Shown: positions 33,100 to 41,932 of the stretch, one piece after another
How positions within the stretch are numbered: the stretch's first letter is position 1
Layout of the letters: each line of letters opens with the position of its first letter
Assembly: GCA_022827195.1 (NCBI GenBank)
Contig: JAJDTL010000019.1
Coordinates: forward strand, 124,001-188,000
Source: Caldilineaceae bacterium
GTDB taxonomy: Bacteria > Chloroflexota > Anaerolineae > Caldilineales > Caldilineaceae
Direction of reading: 5' to 3'
Length of the DNA stretch: 64,000 nt
Notes under the pieces: model-generated
What the model saw: only the letters and a program-made list of their open reading frames with translations
Databases searched by the model: none
Told to the model about the DNA's origin: nothing
Position numbers and translations under genes: made by a program

Positions 33100-34527
33100 A
33101 TGACAGGCCTGAAACAGTACCCGCAATCGACGGTCGAACAGGATGGGACGACCTACACGCTCGCGCGCGCCGGCAGAGAGAAGAAGCTCTGCGTGCACGG
33201 CGACGCGGCCGGCTTCCGCGGCGAGCCCGCGAACGGGATGCTGCTCTGCCCCCTGACCGCCGAAAACGCCAACGCGCTGCGCGGCCGACTGCCCTGGCTG
33301 ACGCCCGTTCCCCTCGGCGTGAAGACCTCCTTCGGCTTCGGCGACCGCCTCGGCGCGGCCACGCCCGGCCACGTCCGCTCCGTCCAGGGCACCGCGATCG
33401 CGCCCATCTTCGCCCAACAGTCGGTGCGCGAGAACGACCGCATCGGGCGCACGCCGCAGCAGGTAATGGACGATGCCATGTGGGGCGTCGTCCAGATGGG
33501 CTGGTGCGCGCCCTGGGGCGCCGACGCCGACCATGTCAAGCTGGTCAGCGACCTGCCCGCCTTCGTCGCCGCCGGCTACACCTTCTACACGATCGACCCC
33601 AGCGACCATGTCGACAACGACGCCGAGACCGACTCGCTGGAGACGCTGCGCGCCAAGGTCGATTCGCTGCCCTGGGAAAGGCTCGATACCGACCTGGCCG
33701 CGCTGAAGGCCGACTATCTCGCCGCCCCGATCGCACTGGCCGGCCTGACGCTCACCTTCAGCGAAGAGAGCCTGCTGCGCGCGCTGGCCAAGTACGGCCG
33801 CGCCATCGTCCACACGCTCGACATCGCGGCCGCGCTCGACGCGCAGATGCAGGGCGCCGCCTACGACCTGGAGATGTCGGTCGACGAGACCGAGACGCCG
33901 ACGTCGATCTACGAGCACTACTTCATGGCGCACGAACTGCTGCGACGCGACCTGCCGGTCGTCAGCCTCGCGCCCCGTTTCGTCGGCAAATTCCAGAAGG
34001 GCGTCGACTACATCGGCGACACCGCGCCCTTCGAGCAGGAGCTGGTCAAGCACGCGGCCATCCTGAAACATTTCGACGCCTACAAGCTCAGCGTCCACAC
34101 CGGCTCCGACAAGTTCAGCATCTACCCGCTGGTCGCCAGGCACGCCGAGGACCGCGTCCACGTCAAGACCGCCGGCACCAGCTACCTGGAGGCGCTGCGC
34201 GTCATCGCCGACCGCGACACGGCCCTCTTCCGCCGCATCCTCGACTACTCGCGCGAAAAGTTCGAGACCGACCGCAAGAGCTACTTTCTCGACTGCGAGC
34301 CGGACAAGGTGCCCGCCAACGCCGACCTGCACGACGGCGACTTGCCGGACCTGCTCGAGCAGTTCGACGCGCGCCAGCTGCTGCACGTGACCTTCGGCTC
34401 CAACCTCGACCGCTTCGGCACCGAAATCCACGCCCTGATCGCCGACCACGAAGATGCCTACCAAGAGGTGCTCAACACCCACTTCAGCCGCCACCTGGCG
34501 CCCTTTGTCAACGGCGGTTTTTCGTAG
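33100..34527 (+). CDS. uxaE: Tagaturonate epimerase family protein (UxaE-like)
   Basis: This 475-residue protein is recognisable as UxaE: TSFGFGDRLGAATPGHVRSV in the first third, the central ETETPTSIYEHYFMAHEL, and KLSVHTGSDKFSIYPLVA late in the protein. UxaE interconverts D-tagaturonate and D-fructuronate, linking galacturonate to glucuronate breakdown. ATG 33100 is chosen because the upstream extension begins inside a heptad repeat. The C-terminal VNGGFS and the TAG stop are encoded at the edge of another heptad array. It lies upstream of an aminotransferase on the same strand. Confidence 0.82.
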   Translation: MTGLKQYPQSTVEQDGTTYTLARAGREKKLCVHGDAAGFRGEPANGMLLCPLTAENANALRGRLPWLTPVPLGVKTSFGFGDRLGAATPGHVRSVQGTAIAPIFAQQSVRENDRIGRTPQQVMDDAMWGVVQMGWCAPWGADADHVKLVSDLPAFVAAGYTFYTIDPSDHVDNDAETDSLETLRAKVDSLPWERLDTDLAALKADYLAAPIALAGLTLTFSEESLLRALAKYGRAIVHTLDIAAALDAQMQGAAYDLEMSVDETETPTSIYEHYFMAHELLRRDLPVVSLAPRFVGKFQKGVDYIGDTAPFEQELVKHAAILKHFDAYKLSVHTGSDKFSIYPLVARHAEDRVHVKTAGTSYLEALRVIADRDTALFRRILDYSREKFETDRKSYFLDCEPDKVPANADLHDGDLPDLLEQFDARQLLHVTFGSNLDRFGTEIHALIADHEDAYQEVLNTHFSRHLAPFVNGGFS

Positions 34528-34582
34528 TCGGTTTTTCGTAATCGGTTTTTCGTAATCGGTTTTTCGTTTTCAGTAACTGCAA
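34516..34582. repeat. Heptad repeat covering the uxaE stop codon
   Basis: The 7-mer pair GTTTTTC / GTAATCG repeats several times, and the first GTAGTCG supplies the TAG stop of uxaE (34525-34527). The array continues into GTTTTCA and GTAACTG. It is the clearest example of the family abutting a coding region. Confidence 0.8.
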
Positions 34583-34603
34583 CGGCCGCATACGCGTCTG
34601 GTG

Positions 34604-34641
34604 CTCACTAAAAACCAGAAACCGAAAACCAGAAACTGCAG
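34604..34641. repeat. Heptad repeat, inverted orientation, upstream of the aminotransferase
   Basis: On the minus strand the 7-mers AGTTTCT, GGTTTTC, GGTTTCT, GGTTTTT are consecutive. With the array at 34516 it forms a long imperfect inverted pair that could fold between uxaE and the next gene. The Shine-Dalgarno AAGGAG follows directly. Confidence 0.7.
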
Positions 34642-34654
34642 TAAGGAGAACTCA

Positions 34655-36001
34655 ATGGCAGTCACACAGGAAATGCCATCCCTGCTCGAACAGGACAGAC
34701 GACAGCTTCACCCGCTGCATCACCCCTCCCAGACCGACAATCCGCTCATCATCGAGCATGCCGAAGGCGTCTGGCTCTACACGACCGACGGGCGCAAGAT
34801 CCTCGATTCGATGGCCGGACTCTGGAATGTCAATGTCGGCTATGGCCGCACCGAGCTGGCAGAAGCCGCCTACGCGCAGATGCAGAAGTTGGCCTACACA
34901 TCCAACTTCGCCGGCATGACCAACCTGCCCGCCAGCGAGCTGGCCTACAAGCTCTCCGGCTACGCCTACCCCAGCCTCAAGACGACCTTTTTCACCTCCG
35001 GCGGCTCCGAGTCCAACGACACCGCCTTCAAGACGGCCCGCTACTACTGGAAACGCCAGGGGCAGCCGGACAAGGTCAAGGTCATCTCGCGCCGCGAGTC
35101 CTACCACGGCATCACCCTCGCCACCACCAGCGCCACCAGCGTGCCCCGCTACCACAAGATGTTCGGCCCGCTGGTGCCCAACTTCGTCTACTGCCACGCG
35201 CCCCATCCCTATCGCTACGAAGGCGAACTCCAGGATGGCGAGACCGTCGGCGCGGCCGCGGCGCGCGACCTGGAGGAGACGATCCTGCGCGAGGGGCCGG
35301 AGACGGTCGCGGCGTTGATCGCCGAGCCCGTCCAGGGCGTCGGCGGCGTCTTCGTGCCGCCGGAAGACTACTTCCCGCGCGTGCGCGCCATCTGCGACCG
35401 CTACGACGTGCTCCTGATCGCCGACGAGGTCATCTGCGGCTTCGGACGCACCGGCGAGATGTTCGCGCTCAACCGCTACGGCATCGAGCCCGACATCCTC
35501 GCCTTCGCCAAGGGCATCACCAGCGGCTACCTGCCGTTGGGCGGCATCCAGATCAGCGACCCCATCTTCGACGCCATGAACAGCGCGCCGCAGGACGAGG
35601 CCTGGCTGCACGGCTTCACCTACTCCGGCCACGCCGCCTCCTGCGCCGTCGGCCTGCGCAACCTCGCCATCCTCGAAGACGAGAAGCTGGCCGAGCGTTC
35701 AGCGGCGATGGGCGAATATCTGCGCAACCGGCTGTCCGGGCTGCGCGAATTCGGAAACGTCGGCGACGTACGCGGTCTCGGCCTCCTCTGCGCGGTCGAG
35801 TTCGTCAAAGACCAGGAGACCAGGGAGCCGGACAACGACCTGGCCATGAGCCTGCAGAACGCGGCCGCAGCCCGCGGCGTGCGCACCCGCGCCCTCAACG
35901 GCAGCCTCGCCTTCTCGCCGCCGCTCGTCATCAACGAAGAGGAGATCGACCAGGTCGTCGACACGATCGGCGCCGTGCTCGACTCGATGTCGGAAGAGTG
36001 A
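34655..36001 (+). CDS. Class III aminotransferase (PLP-dependent)
   Basis: This is a 448-residue fold type I class III aminotransferase. SGGSESND (115-122) binds the PLP phosphate, Asp257 (LIADEVICGFGRTG) contacts the pyridine nitrogen, and Lys286 in AFAKGITSGYLPLGG forms the Schiff base. It belongs to the broad omega-amino-acid/pyruvate transaminase group (beta-alanine, GABA, putrescine and similar); the substrate cannot be read from sequence. ATG 34655 has AAGGAG seven bases upstream. The gene is followed by two VOC-family genes on the same strand. Confidence 0.88.
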   Translation: MAVTQEMPSLLEQDRRQLHPLHHPSQTDNPLIIEHAEGVWLYTTDGRKILDSMAGLWNVNVGYGRTELAEAAYAQMQKLAYTSNFAGMTNLPASELAYKLSGYAYPSLKTTFFTSGGSESNDTAFKTARYYWKRQGQPDKVKVISRRESYHGITLATTSATSVPRYHKMFGPLVPNFVYCHAPHPYRYEGELQDGETVGAAAARDLEETILREGPETVAALIAEPVQGVGGVFVPPEDYFPRVRAICDRYDVLLIADEVICGFGRTGEMFALNRYGIEPDILAFAKGITSGYLPLGGIQISDPIFDAMNSAPQDEAWLHGFTYSGHAASCAVGLRNLAILEDEKLAERSAAMGEYLRNRLSGLREFGNVGDVRGLGLLCAVEFVKDQETREPDNDLAMSLQNAAAARGVRTRALNGSLAFSPPLVINEEEIDQVVDTIGAVLDSMSEE

Positions 36002-36051
36002 TTCGTGTCTGACCAGTTCAGCCATCCTTCCCGTCGCCCTGGAGTCTTCCC

Positions 36052-36459
36052 ATGTCATCCGCACACCCGCCGACCCTGGTCGGCTCCGCCCCCTACTTCT
36101 TTATACGCGACTTGGCCGCATCCCTCGACTACTACTGCGATGTGCTCGGCTTTACCCGCCCGCGGCTGTGGGGCCAGCCGCCGACATTCGCCATGCCCAA
36201 CCGCGACGGCTTCATCTTCATGCTCACACAGGTCAACGAACACAGCACGATCCTGCCCAACGAATCGCGCGGCGGCCTCTGGGACGCCTATGTCTGGGTC
36301 AGAAACGTGCGGGGGCTCCATGCCGAGTTCGAGGCCAAAGGCGCCGAGTTCGCCTACGGCCTGACACACCAGCACGAATATGACAATATCGAGTTCGCCA
36401 TACGCGATCCCGACGGCTACGTGATCGCCTTCGGGCAGGGAGCTGAGGACGAAGAATGA
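36052..36459 (+). CDS. VOC family protein 1
   Basis: This is a 135-residue glyoxalase/bleomycin-resistance (VOC) fold. It has the beta-alpha-beta-beta-beta modules PYFFIRDLAASLDYYCDVLG and FAIRDPDGYVIAFGQ, with a likely metal-binding Glu near the end of the second module. VOC proteins include isomerases, dioxygenases and resistance proteins; the specific role is unknown. It is a close paralogue of the next gene, so the two arose by tandem duplication, including the promoter-proximal stretch encoding MSSA..PP.L.GSAPYF. Confidence 0.82.
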   Translation: MSSAHPPTLVGSAPYFFIRDLAASLDYYCDVLGFTRPRLWGQPPTFAMPNRDGFIFMLTQVNEHSTILPNESRGGLWDAYVWVRNVRGLHAEFEAKGAEFAYGLTHQHEYDNIEFAIRDPDGYVIAFGQGAEDEE

Positions 36460-36538
36460 ACACAACAACGACGGCGGACTGCAGCGTCAACGGACAGACC
36501 GGCCAGACAGTCCTCTCTTGCATATCCGGAGTTTCCTG

Positions 36539-36946
36539 ATGTCATCCGCAAACCCGCCGAACCTGATCGGCTCCGCCCCATATTTTGTCGTCAGCGACCT
36601 CGCCGCCTCCCTCGACTACTACTGCGACGTGCTCGGCTTCACCCGCCCGCGGCTGTGGGGCGAGCCGCCCAATTTCGCCATGCCCGACCGCGACGGCTTC
36701 ATCATTATGCTCAAACGGGTCAAAAATAAGGAGTTCATCCAACCCAACCGCACGCGCGGCGGCTACTGGGACGCCTACATCTGGGTGCGGGACGCGGAGG
36801 CGCTCTACAACGAGTTCGCGGCCAAGGGCGCCGAGTTTGCCTACGGCCTCACGCACCAGGACGAGTACAACAACATCGAGTTCGCCGTCTACGACCCGGA
36901 CGGCTACTTCATCGCCTTCGGACAGGACGCTGGGGACGAGGAATGA
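36539..36946 (+). CDS. VOC family protein 2 (tandem paralogue)
   Basis: This is the 135-residue paralogue of the gene at 36052: PYFVVSDLAASLDYYCDVLG versus PYFFIRDLAASLDYYCDVLG, ending FGQDAGDEE versus FGQGAEDEE. It differs mainly in the central strands (IMLKRVKNKEFIQPN versus FMLTQVNEHSTILPN), which line the pocket in this fold, so ligand choice may differ. ATG 36539 lies 80 bp after the first gene's stop. The ABC exporter follows after a heptad repeat. Confidence 0.82.
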   Translation: MSSANPPNLIGSAPYFVVSDLAASLDYYCDVLGFTRPRLWGEPPNFAMPDRDGFIIMLKRVKNKEFIQPNRTRGGYWDAYIWVRDAEALYNEFAAKGAEFAYGLTHQDEYNNIEFAVYDPDGYFIAFGQDAGDEE

Positions 36947-36952
36947 GAACGG

Positions 36953-36992
36953 CTGTTTTCAGTTTTTCGTTTCCAGTTTTCAGTTGTTGGTA
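36953..36992. repeat. Heptad repeat between VOC 2 and the ABC exporter
   Basis: Consecutive 7-mers AGTTTTT, CGTTTCC, AGTTTTC, AGTTGTT begin 7 bp after the VOC stop, followed by GGTAAGG. Confidence 0.7.
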
Positions 36993-37019
36993 AGGAGCAA
37001 CGAGCTGATTTCCAAGACC

Positions 37020-38819
37020 ATGTCCACCAACGACGTGCCGCAGGGTTTTCTGAGCGGCCTCTGGCATATTCTGGGCGGCCACCGCAAACTGGTGGTCCTC
37101 TCGATCGTGAGCGGGCTGCTCTTCTCGGCGACGACCCTCGTCCCGCCGCTGCTGGTGCGCCGCCTGATCCTGTGGATCACCGACGGCGGCGGCTCGACCT
37201 CCGGCCTGCTGGCCATGACAGCGCTGCTCGGCGTTGTGTATCTGCTGCGCGGCGTCGGCCGCTACTTCTACGGCCAGTTTTCCCACCAGGCCGCCTACGG
37301 CATCACCACCAGCCTGATGGCGCGCGTCTACCGCCATCTGCAGCGGCTCTCGCACAGCTTCTACAACCGCCAGCGCACCGGCGCGCTGATCGTGCGCTCG
37401 GTCAACGACATTGAGACGTTGGAAGACTTCGTCGCCCACGGCGTGCCCGAACTGGTCATGGCGGTCGCCATCCCCGTCGCCATGTGGTGCGTCCTGTTCT
37501 GGATCCACCCGCTGCTGGCCGTACTGGTCGTGCTGCCGCTGCCAATCGGCGGCTACGTCATCTACCGCTTCACCCGCCGGATCCGCCACGTATGGCGCCA
37601 GGTACGCGCCATCATCTCCGAACTGGTCGCCCAGGTGCAGGACAGCTTCTCCGGCATCACCGAGATCAAGTCGTTCGGCAGGGAGAAGTCGCAGGCGGAC
37701 CAGGTCACACACTCTGCCGACGCCTACCGCGACAAGATCTGCGCCGCGACCAGGCTCTCGCTGTTGCCCTCTGCCATCGTTGAGTTCTCCGGCGGCGTCG
37801 GCGTGATCGTGGCCGTCTGGATCGGCGGCGGCCTCGCGCTGGCCAATACGCTCAATGTCGCCGACCTCTTCGTCTTCATCGCCTACCTGGCCTACATCTA
37901 CCAGCCCTTCCTCAAGCTGGCCGACATCGGCGACACGCTGCACCGCGCCGGCGCCAGCCAGGAGCGCATCTTCGAGCTCCTCGCGGTGCAGCCGGAGATC
38001 AGCAGCCCGCCCGACGCCTTAACGCCCCGCATCGACAGCTGGGACGTGGCCTTCCACGACGTCTCCTTCGGCTATCAACAGGAAGAGGTCGTGCTGAACG
38101 GCATCGATTTCGAGATCGGCGCCGGCCAGATGGTGGCGCTGGTGGGCGCGACAGGCGCCGGCAAAACAACGGTCAGCCGCCTGATCCCCCGCTTCTACGA
38201 CCCCCAGGACGGACAGGTCTGCCTTGGCGGCCATGACCTGCGCAGCCTCGACCTGGATTTCCTGCGCGCCAACGTCGCCTCGGTCATGCAGGATGTCTTC
38301 CTTTTCCACGGCACCGTGCGCCAGAACATCGCCTTCGGACGCCCGGAAGCCACCGCCGATGAACTCGTACAGGCGGCGCAGGCCTCCAACGCACACGCCT
38401 TCATCGTCGACCTGCCCGACGGCTACGACACGATCATCGGCGAACGCGGCGTGCTCCTTTCCGGCGGGCAGAAGCAGCGCATCTCGATTGCCCGCGCGCT
38501 GCTCAAAGACGCGCCGGTCCTGATCCTCGACGAGGCGACCTCCTCGGTCGACACCGAGACCGAATGGCTGATCCAGCAGGCGCTCAACCGCCTCACCCGC
38601 AACCGCACCACGTTGGTCATCGCGCACCGCCTTTCGACCATCCGCCACGCAGACAAGATCGTCGTGCTCGACAAGGGCCGCATCGTCGAGACCGGCACCC
38701 ACGCGGAACTGATGGCGAGCAGCGGCCGCTACGCCAAAATGGTCGAGAAGCAGAGCCTGACCCGCTCGTGGGAGCTGACCCAGGAACCGGAACTGGAGTG
38801 GTCGGTGGCCGGTGGATAA
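37020..38819 (+). CDS. ABC exporter, fused transmembrane and ATPase domains
   Basis: This 599-residue half-transporter of the exporter type has six transmembrane helices in the first ~320 residues. The ATPase domain follows, with Walker A VGATGAGKTT, signature LLSGGQKQR and Walker B VLILDEATSSVD, ending in the H-loop VIAHRLSTI. Such proteins dimerise and move lipids, peptides or drugs outward. ATG 37020 is used; a Shine-Dalgarno-like AAGGAG is 27 bases upstream, so an earlier non-ATG start is possible. The C-terminal WSVAGG and the TAA stop are encoded by a short heptad run (38798-38825), so the natural end may have been extended by the repeat. Confidence 0.9.
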   Translation: MSTNDVPQGFLSGLWHILGGHRKLVVLSIVSGLLFSATTLVPPLLVRRLILWITDGGGSTSGLLAMTALLGVVYLLRGVGRYFYGQFSHQAAYGITTSLMARVYRHLQRLSHSFYNRQRTGALIVRSVNDIETLEDFVAHGVPELVMAVAIPVAMWCVLFWIHPLLAVLVVLPLPIGGYVIYRFTRRIRHVWRQVRAIISELVAQVQDSFSGITEIKSFGREKSQADQVTHSADAYRDKICAATRLSLLPSAIVEFSGGVGVIVAVWIGGGLALANTLNVADLFVFIAYLAYIYQPFLKLADIGDTLHRAGASQERIFELLAVQPEISSPPDALTPRIDSWDVAFHDVSFGYQQEEVVLNGIDFEIGAGQMVALVGATGAGKTTVSRLIPRFYDPQDGQVCLGGHDLRSLDLDFLRANVASVMQDVFLFHGTVRQNIAFGRPEATADELVQAAQASNAHAFIVDLPDGYDTIIGERGVLLSGGQKQRISIARALLKDAPVLILDEATSSVDTETEWLIQQALNRLTRNRTTLVIAHRLSTIRHADKIVVLDKGRIVETGTHAELMASSGRYAKMVEKQSLTRSWELTQEPELEWSVAGG

Positions 38820-38906
38820 CGGTCGGCGGAGCCCATGTGGTGAACCCTCGCCCCGCAATGCAGCAATGACAACGACAAACCGGCAACCGCCGAAGGAGAC
38901 TTCTGC

Positions 38907-39941
38907 ATGAGTTCTGCTCTGGAAAGCAAACTGGAGATGGCGCTGGCCAATCTGCAGCGCGTGCGCCTGGGTGTGGACAATACACCGCTGGAGCATCTGC
39001 CCCGTTTCAGCGCTGCCCTGGACGGGCCGCAGGTATGGATCAAGCGGGACGACCTGACCGGCCTGGCCTTCGGCGGCAACAAGACCCGCATGCTCGAATA
39101 CAGCATGGCGGCGGCGGTCGAACGCGGCGCGGATACGGTCGTCTTCGGCGCGGCGGTGCAGTCCAACTACTGCCGCCAGCTGGCAGGGGCCTGCGCCAAG
39201 CTGGGCATGACGCTGCATCTGGTCTTGCGCTCCGAGCGGGAGATAGACAGGACGGCCATCTCCGGCAACAACCTGGTGCAGCGGCTGCTGGGCGCGCATG
39301 TAACGGTACTGTCGGACAACGATCGCGACCGCCAGCAGGAGATGATCGCGGCCAAGGCCGAAGCGCTGCGCGCGGCCGGCCACAACGTCTTCGTGCCGCG
39401 CCAGGACGATACGGTCGACCTGGATGTCATCGCCTATGCCGAGTCCGCCCTCGAGCTGGTTCGCCAGTGCCGCCAGGAGGAAATCGACCCGCGTTATGTC
39501 TACGTCTGCGCGGCCGACACCACCCAGACCGGGCTGGTCCTTGGACTCATAGCGGTGGGCAGCCCCATGCTGGTGAAGGGCATCAATCCGGCCTTCAAGA
39601 AGGACAACGAGAAGCGCATGGCCTGGACCGCGAACCAGGCCGCCGACCGGCTGGACCTGGACGTGACCCTGACCGCGGCCGACTTTGACAACGACGACTC
39701 CTTCGTCGGCGAGCGCTACGGCATCCCCTCGGCGGAGGGGATGGCCGCGCTGCGCCTGCTGGCCCAAACGGAGGGCATCCTCACCGATCCGGTCTACTCC
39801 AGCAAGGCGCTGGCCGGGCTGGTGGCCCACATCCGCAGCGGCGCGCTGCCGCCGCACGAGCCGGTCGTCTTCGTCCACACCGGCGGCGCCCCGGCCATCT
39901 TCGGCTATACAGAGGAAATGGTGGCGGCGTTAGAGGAGTAA
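38907..39941 (+). CDS. D-cysteine desulfhydrase / ACC deaminase family PLP enzyme
   Basis: This is a 344-residue fold type II PLP enzyme. The Schiff-base Lys59 is in FGGNKTRMLEY, the phosphate-binding loop in FVCAADTTQTGL-like form (YVCAADTTQTGLVLGL), and VVFGAAVQSNYCRQLAG fits the substrate region of D-cysteine desulfhydrases. Family members cleave D-cysteine or the cyclopropane of ACC; the Tyr/Ser pattern cannot decide which. AAGGAG precedes ATG 38907. It ends 20 bp before a fragment of a MetE-like gene on the other strand. Confidence 0.85.
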   Translation: MSSALESKLEMALANLQRVRLGVDNTPLEHLPRFSAALDGPQVWIKRDDLTGLAFGGNKTRMLEYSMAAAVERGADTVVFGAAVQSNYCRQLAGACAKLGMTLHLVLRSEREIDRTAISGNNLVQRLLGAHVTVLSDNDRDRQQEMIAAKAEALRAAGHNVFVPRQDDTVDLDVIAYAESALELVRQCRQEEIDPRYVYVCAADTTQTGLVLGLIAVGSPMLVKGINPAFKKDNEKRMAWTANQAADRLDLDVTLTAADFDNDDSFVGERYGIPSAEGMAALRLLAQTEGILTDPVYSSKALAGLVAHIRSGALPPHEPVVFVHTGGAPAIFGYTEEMVAALEE

Positions 39942-39960
39942 GAGTTCTTCTCGTTCTTCA

Positions 39961-40024
39961 CATCTCGCCGTTACGACCCAAAATCAGATCACGGCCTGCC
40001 ACCATCGTCTGCATCTTGAGGTCA
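39961..40024 (-). pseudogene. 3'-end fragment of a MetE-like gene
   Basis: On the minus strand the frame DLKMQTMVAGRDLILGRNGE ends in TGA. It matches the last residues of the intact gene at 40349 (DRKMQALVAGRDLFLGRTPG), about 80 percent at the DNA level. The fragment and the intact 3' end enclose the FitA-like antitoxin gene. Confidence 0.7.
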
Positions 40025-40086
40025 GATATGTGTTACGAAGTCTATGGATAGGGGCACTTTATCCATCGTGGAGGCTCACGCATCGA

Positions 40087-40302
40087 CTACCTTGGGGGGA
40101 TCTCCAATTCCACACCTCCAAACGGCTTAAACAGTTCGTGGACTGCTGTTCCGAGGTTCTTGGTTGGCGCGATGTCTTCGTCAAGGGCTGCTCGGAGGAT
40201 CTCGCACGCCTCCTGTTCCATGGTGCGACCGTTCTCAGCGGCACGAATGCGCAGCCGGCGCTCCAGCCCTTCATCAACATTGCACATGATGATGCTGGCC
40301 AT
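40087..40302 (-). CDS. FitA-like ribbon-helix-helix antitoxin (orphan)
   Basis: This 71-residue protein has the N-terminal pattern of FitA/VapB antitoxins: NVDEGLERRLRIRAAENGRT then MEQEACEILRAAL, a ribbon-helix-helix DNA-binding segment followed by an acidic tail. A PIN-domain toxin gene would normally follow directly, but none is present between this gene and the MetE-like fragment. The antitoxin is therefore either orphaned or protects against toxins elsewhere. It is inserted between the intact MetE-like gene and an extra copy of that gene's 3' end. Confidence 0.85.
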   Translation of the reverse strand: MASIIMCNVDEGLERRLRIRAAENGRTMEQEACEILRAALDEDIAPTKNLGTAVHELFKPFGGVELEIPPR

Positions 40303-40348
40303 GAAAGAACCTCTGGAAAATTGCTACGACACTATAGCATGATCGCGT

Positions 40349-41362
40349 CTACCCCGGCGTCCGCCCCAAGAACAGGTCACGGCCTGCTACCAGCGCCTGC
40401 ATCTTGCGGTCGGCGACCGAACGCGGCAGCATCCAGAAGCCGCAGTCGGGGTGAATCCACCTGATCCGCTCCGCGCCCAGCAGATCAACCGCCTGCTCAA
40501 TGCGCCCCGCCACCTCGTCCGCGCTCTCGACCTCGTTGTCCTTGATGTCGATGACGCCGATCCCCAAAGCAACACCTTCGCGCAGGTCGGTGAAGACCTC
40601 CAGCTCATCGTAGCCGCGGCGCGCGAACTCCAGCACCAAATGGTCCACGTGCAGCTTGTTGAGGAAGCCGAGCAGGTTGGCCCAGAAGCCCTTCTGGATG
40701 CTCTGCCCGCCGTAGTTGCCGAAGCAGAGATGGAGCGCCCGCTCCCCGCGCGCGCCGTCCAGCACGTGGTTGATCGGCTCGTACACCCAGGCCGCGTCCT
40801 CGGGGTGGCCGGTCAGGTTGGCCTCGTCCACCTGCAGGACCGGCGCGTCGATCGCCTCGACCTGGCGGCGCAGCACCTCGGCGATGCCCATCGTCAGGCT
40901 GGGAAGATCGCGATAATGGCGGTCCAGCAGCGTCTTGGCCAGCATATAGGGCGCGGTCACGGTGAACTTGAGCGGGGCCGCGGTCAGACCTTTCACCATC
41001 TGCCAGCTTGAGGGCAGGTCCATCTCGCCCTCGTCGATCGGCCCCTCCACCACGCCGGCCGGCTGCGCGCGGAAGCCCATGCCCTGCTGCGCGCGGAAAT
41101 CGGCCACGTCCTGGCGCCCCATCCGGCTGGAGATGCCTCCCATCGGGCGCACGAAATATTCGATCATCCCGTTCGTTTCGGGATGGTTGATATCGAAGCG
41201 GGTCAGCTCACCGTCGGAGATCACGTCCAGCCCGGCCAGCTCCTGCGTTTTGAGGACGACGAGAATCGCGTCGCGCAGGTTGGGCGTGGATGGATAGGCG
41301 GCCAGCCAAGCGGGCAGAGGATAGCTGCCGACGACGGTGGTCTTGATGGAAGGTTCAGTCAT
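40349..41362 (-). CDS. MetE-like methyltransferase (cobalamin-independent methionine synthase II family)
   Basis: This 337-residue protein corresponds to the catalytic C-terminal half of MetE. Zinc ligands are visible in LHLCFGNYGG (His and Cys), LVLEFARRG (Glu) and IHPDCGFWML (Cys). The N-terminal half that helps bind folate in full-length MetE is absent. Such short forms are found in many bacteria and archaea, some using other methyl donors. Its role is probably a methyl transfer to a thiol; the donor and acceptor are not clear. The N-terminal VVGSYPLPAWL fits the family. Its 3' end is repeated at 39961. Confidence 0.82.
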   Translation of the reverse strand: MTEPSIKTTVVGSYPLPAWLAAYPSTPNLRDAILVVLKTQELAGLDVISDGELTRFDINHPETNGMIEYFVRPMGGISSRMGRQDVADFRAQQGMGFRAQPAGVVEGPIDEGEMDLPSSWQMVKGLTAAPLKFTVTAPYMLAKTLLDRHYRDLPSLTMGIAEVLRRQVEAIDAPVLQVDEANLTGHPEDAAWVYEPINHVLDGARGERALHLCFGNYGGQSIQKGFWANLLGFLNKLHVDHLVLEFARRGYDELEVFTDLREGVALGIGVIDIKDNEVESADEVAGRIEQAVDLLGAERIRWIHPDCGFWMLPRSVADRKMQALVAGRDLFLGRTPG

Positions 41363-41637
41363 TGAGCGCTCCTGCTGCGGGATGTGTGAGACATGTTCAT
41401 GCTTTCAGCCACTGAGGCCCTGGCCCGAGGCCCCGCATCTTGCAAGAAGAGACTGCGCGGCACCCGCGGGCACAGTATGGAAAATCATAACATGGAACTG
41501 CAGAATCTATCACTGAAATGGTGCACTGCCTGGCTCAGCTCTGGCATGCTGGGATGTGCATGACACATTTTCGTTCCGGGACGCTCCACGCAGCAGGCCA
41601 ATGTGGGCAGATGTATCGGGAGGCGGTACACTATCGC

Positions 41638-41917
41638 ATGACTCAGACATATCGACATCGAGGACTTCGACGGTTGTATGCCCGCGGGGACGCCAGCAGT
41701 AGTACGGGCTGACCAAGCGGAAAGAATAGCGCTGGCCTTGGCCGACCTTGATAGCGCCAGCAAACCATCGGACCTTGATTTGCCAGGTTATCAACTTCAT
41801 CCACTGAGAGGAAATTTGAAAGGATACTGGAGTATTTCGATTTCTGCTAACTGGCGTATCATCTTTCGCTTCGAAGATGGTGACGCCTACGATGTTGACT
41901 TAGTTGACTACCACTGA
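41638..41917 (+). pseudogene. higB: HigB-type toxin, frameshifted
   Basis: The N-terminal part (TYRHRGLRRLYARGDASSS) and the C-terminal part (ADQAERIALALADLDSASKP, then LHPLRGNLKGYWSISISANW and FRFEDGDAYDVDLVDYH) form one HigB/RelE-family toxin, but they lie in different frames. The shift is near 41700. All typical residues of the second half are kept. A frameshift removes toxin activity unless ribosomal slippage restores it; sequencing error is also possible. The antitoxin gene follows 15 bp downstream. Confidence 0.82.
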
Positions 41918-41932
41918 CGCGACCCGGCAATC

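Noticed and set aside
33052..34494. 480-codon open frame on the minus strand
   Set aside because: Antisense shadow of uxaE; no recognisable domain.
34516..34641. CRISPR-like array
   Set aside because: The units are 7 bp and contiguous, with no unique spacers and no cas genes nearby.
38019..39878. 619-codon open frame on the minus strand
   Set aside because: Antisense to the ABC exporter and the PLP enzyme gene, both well supported.
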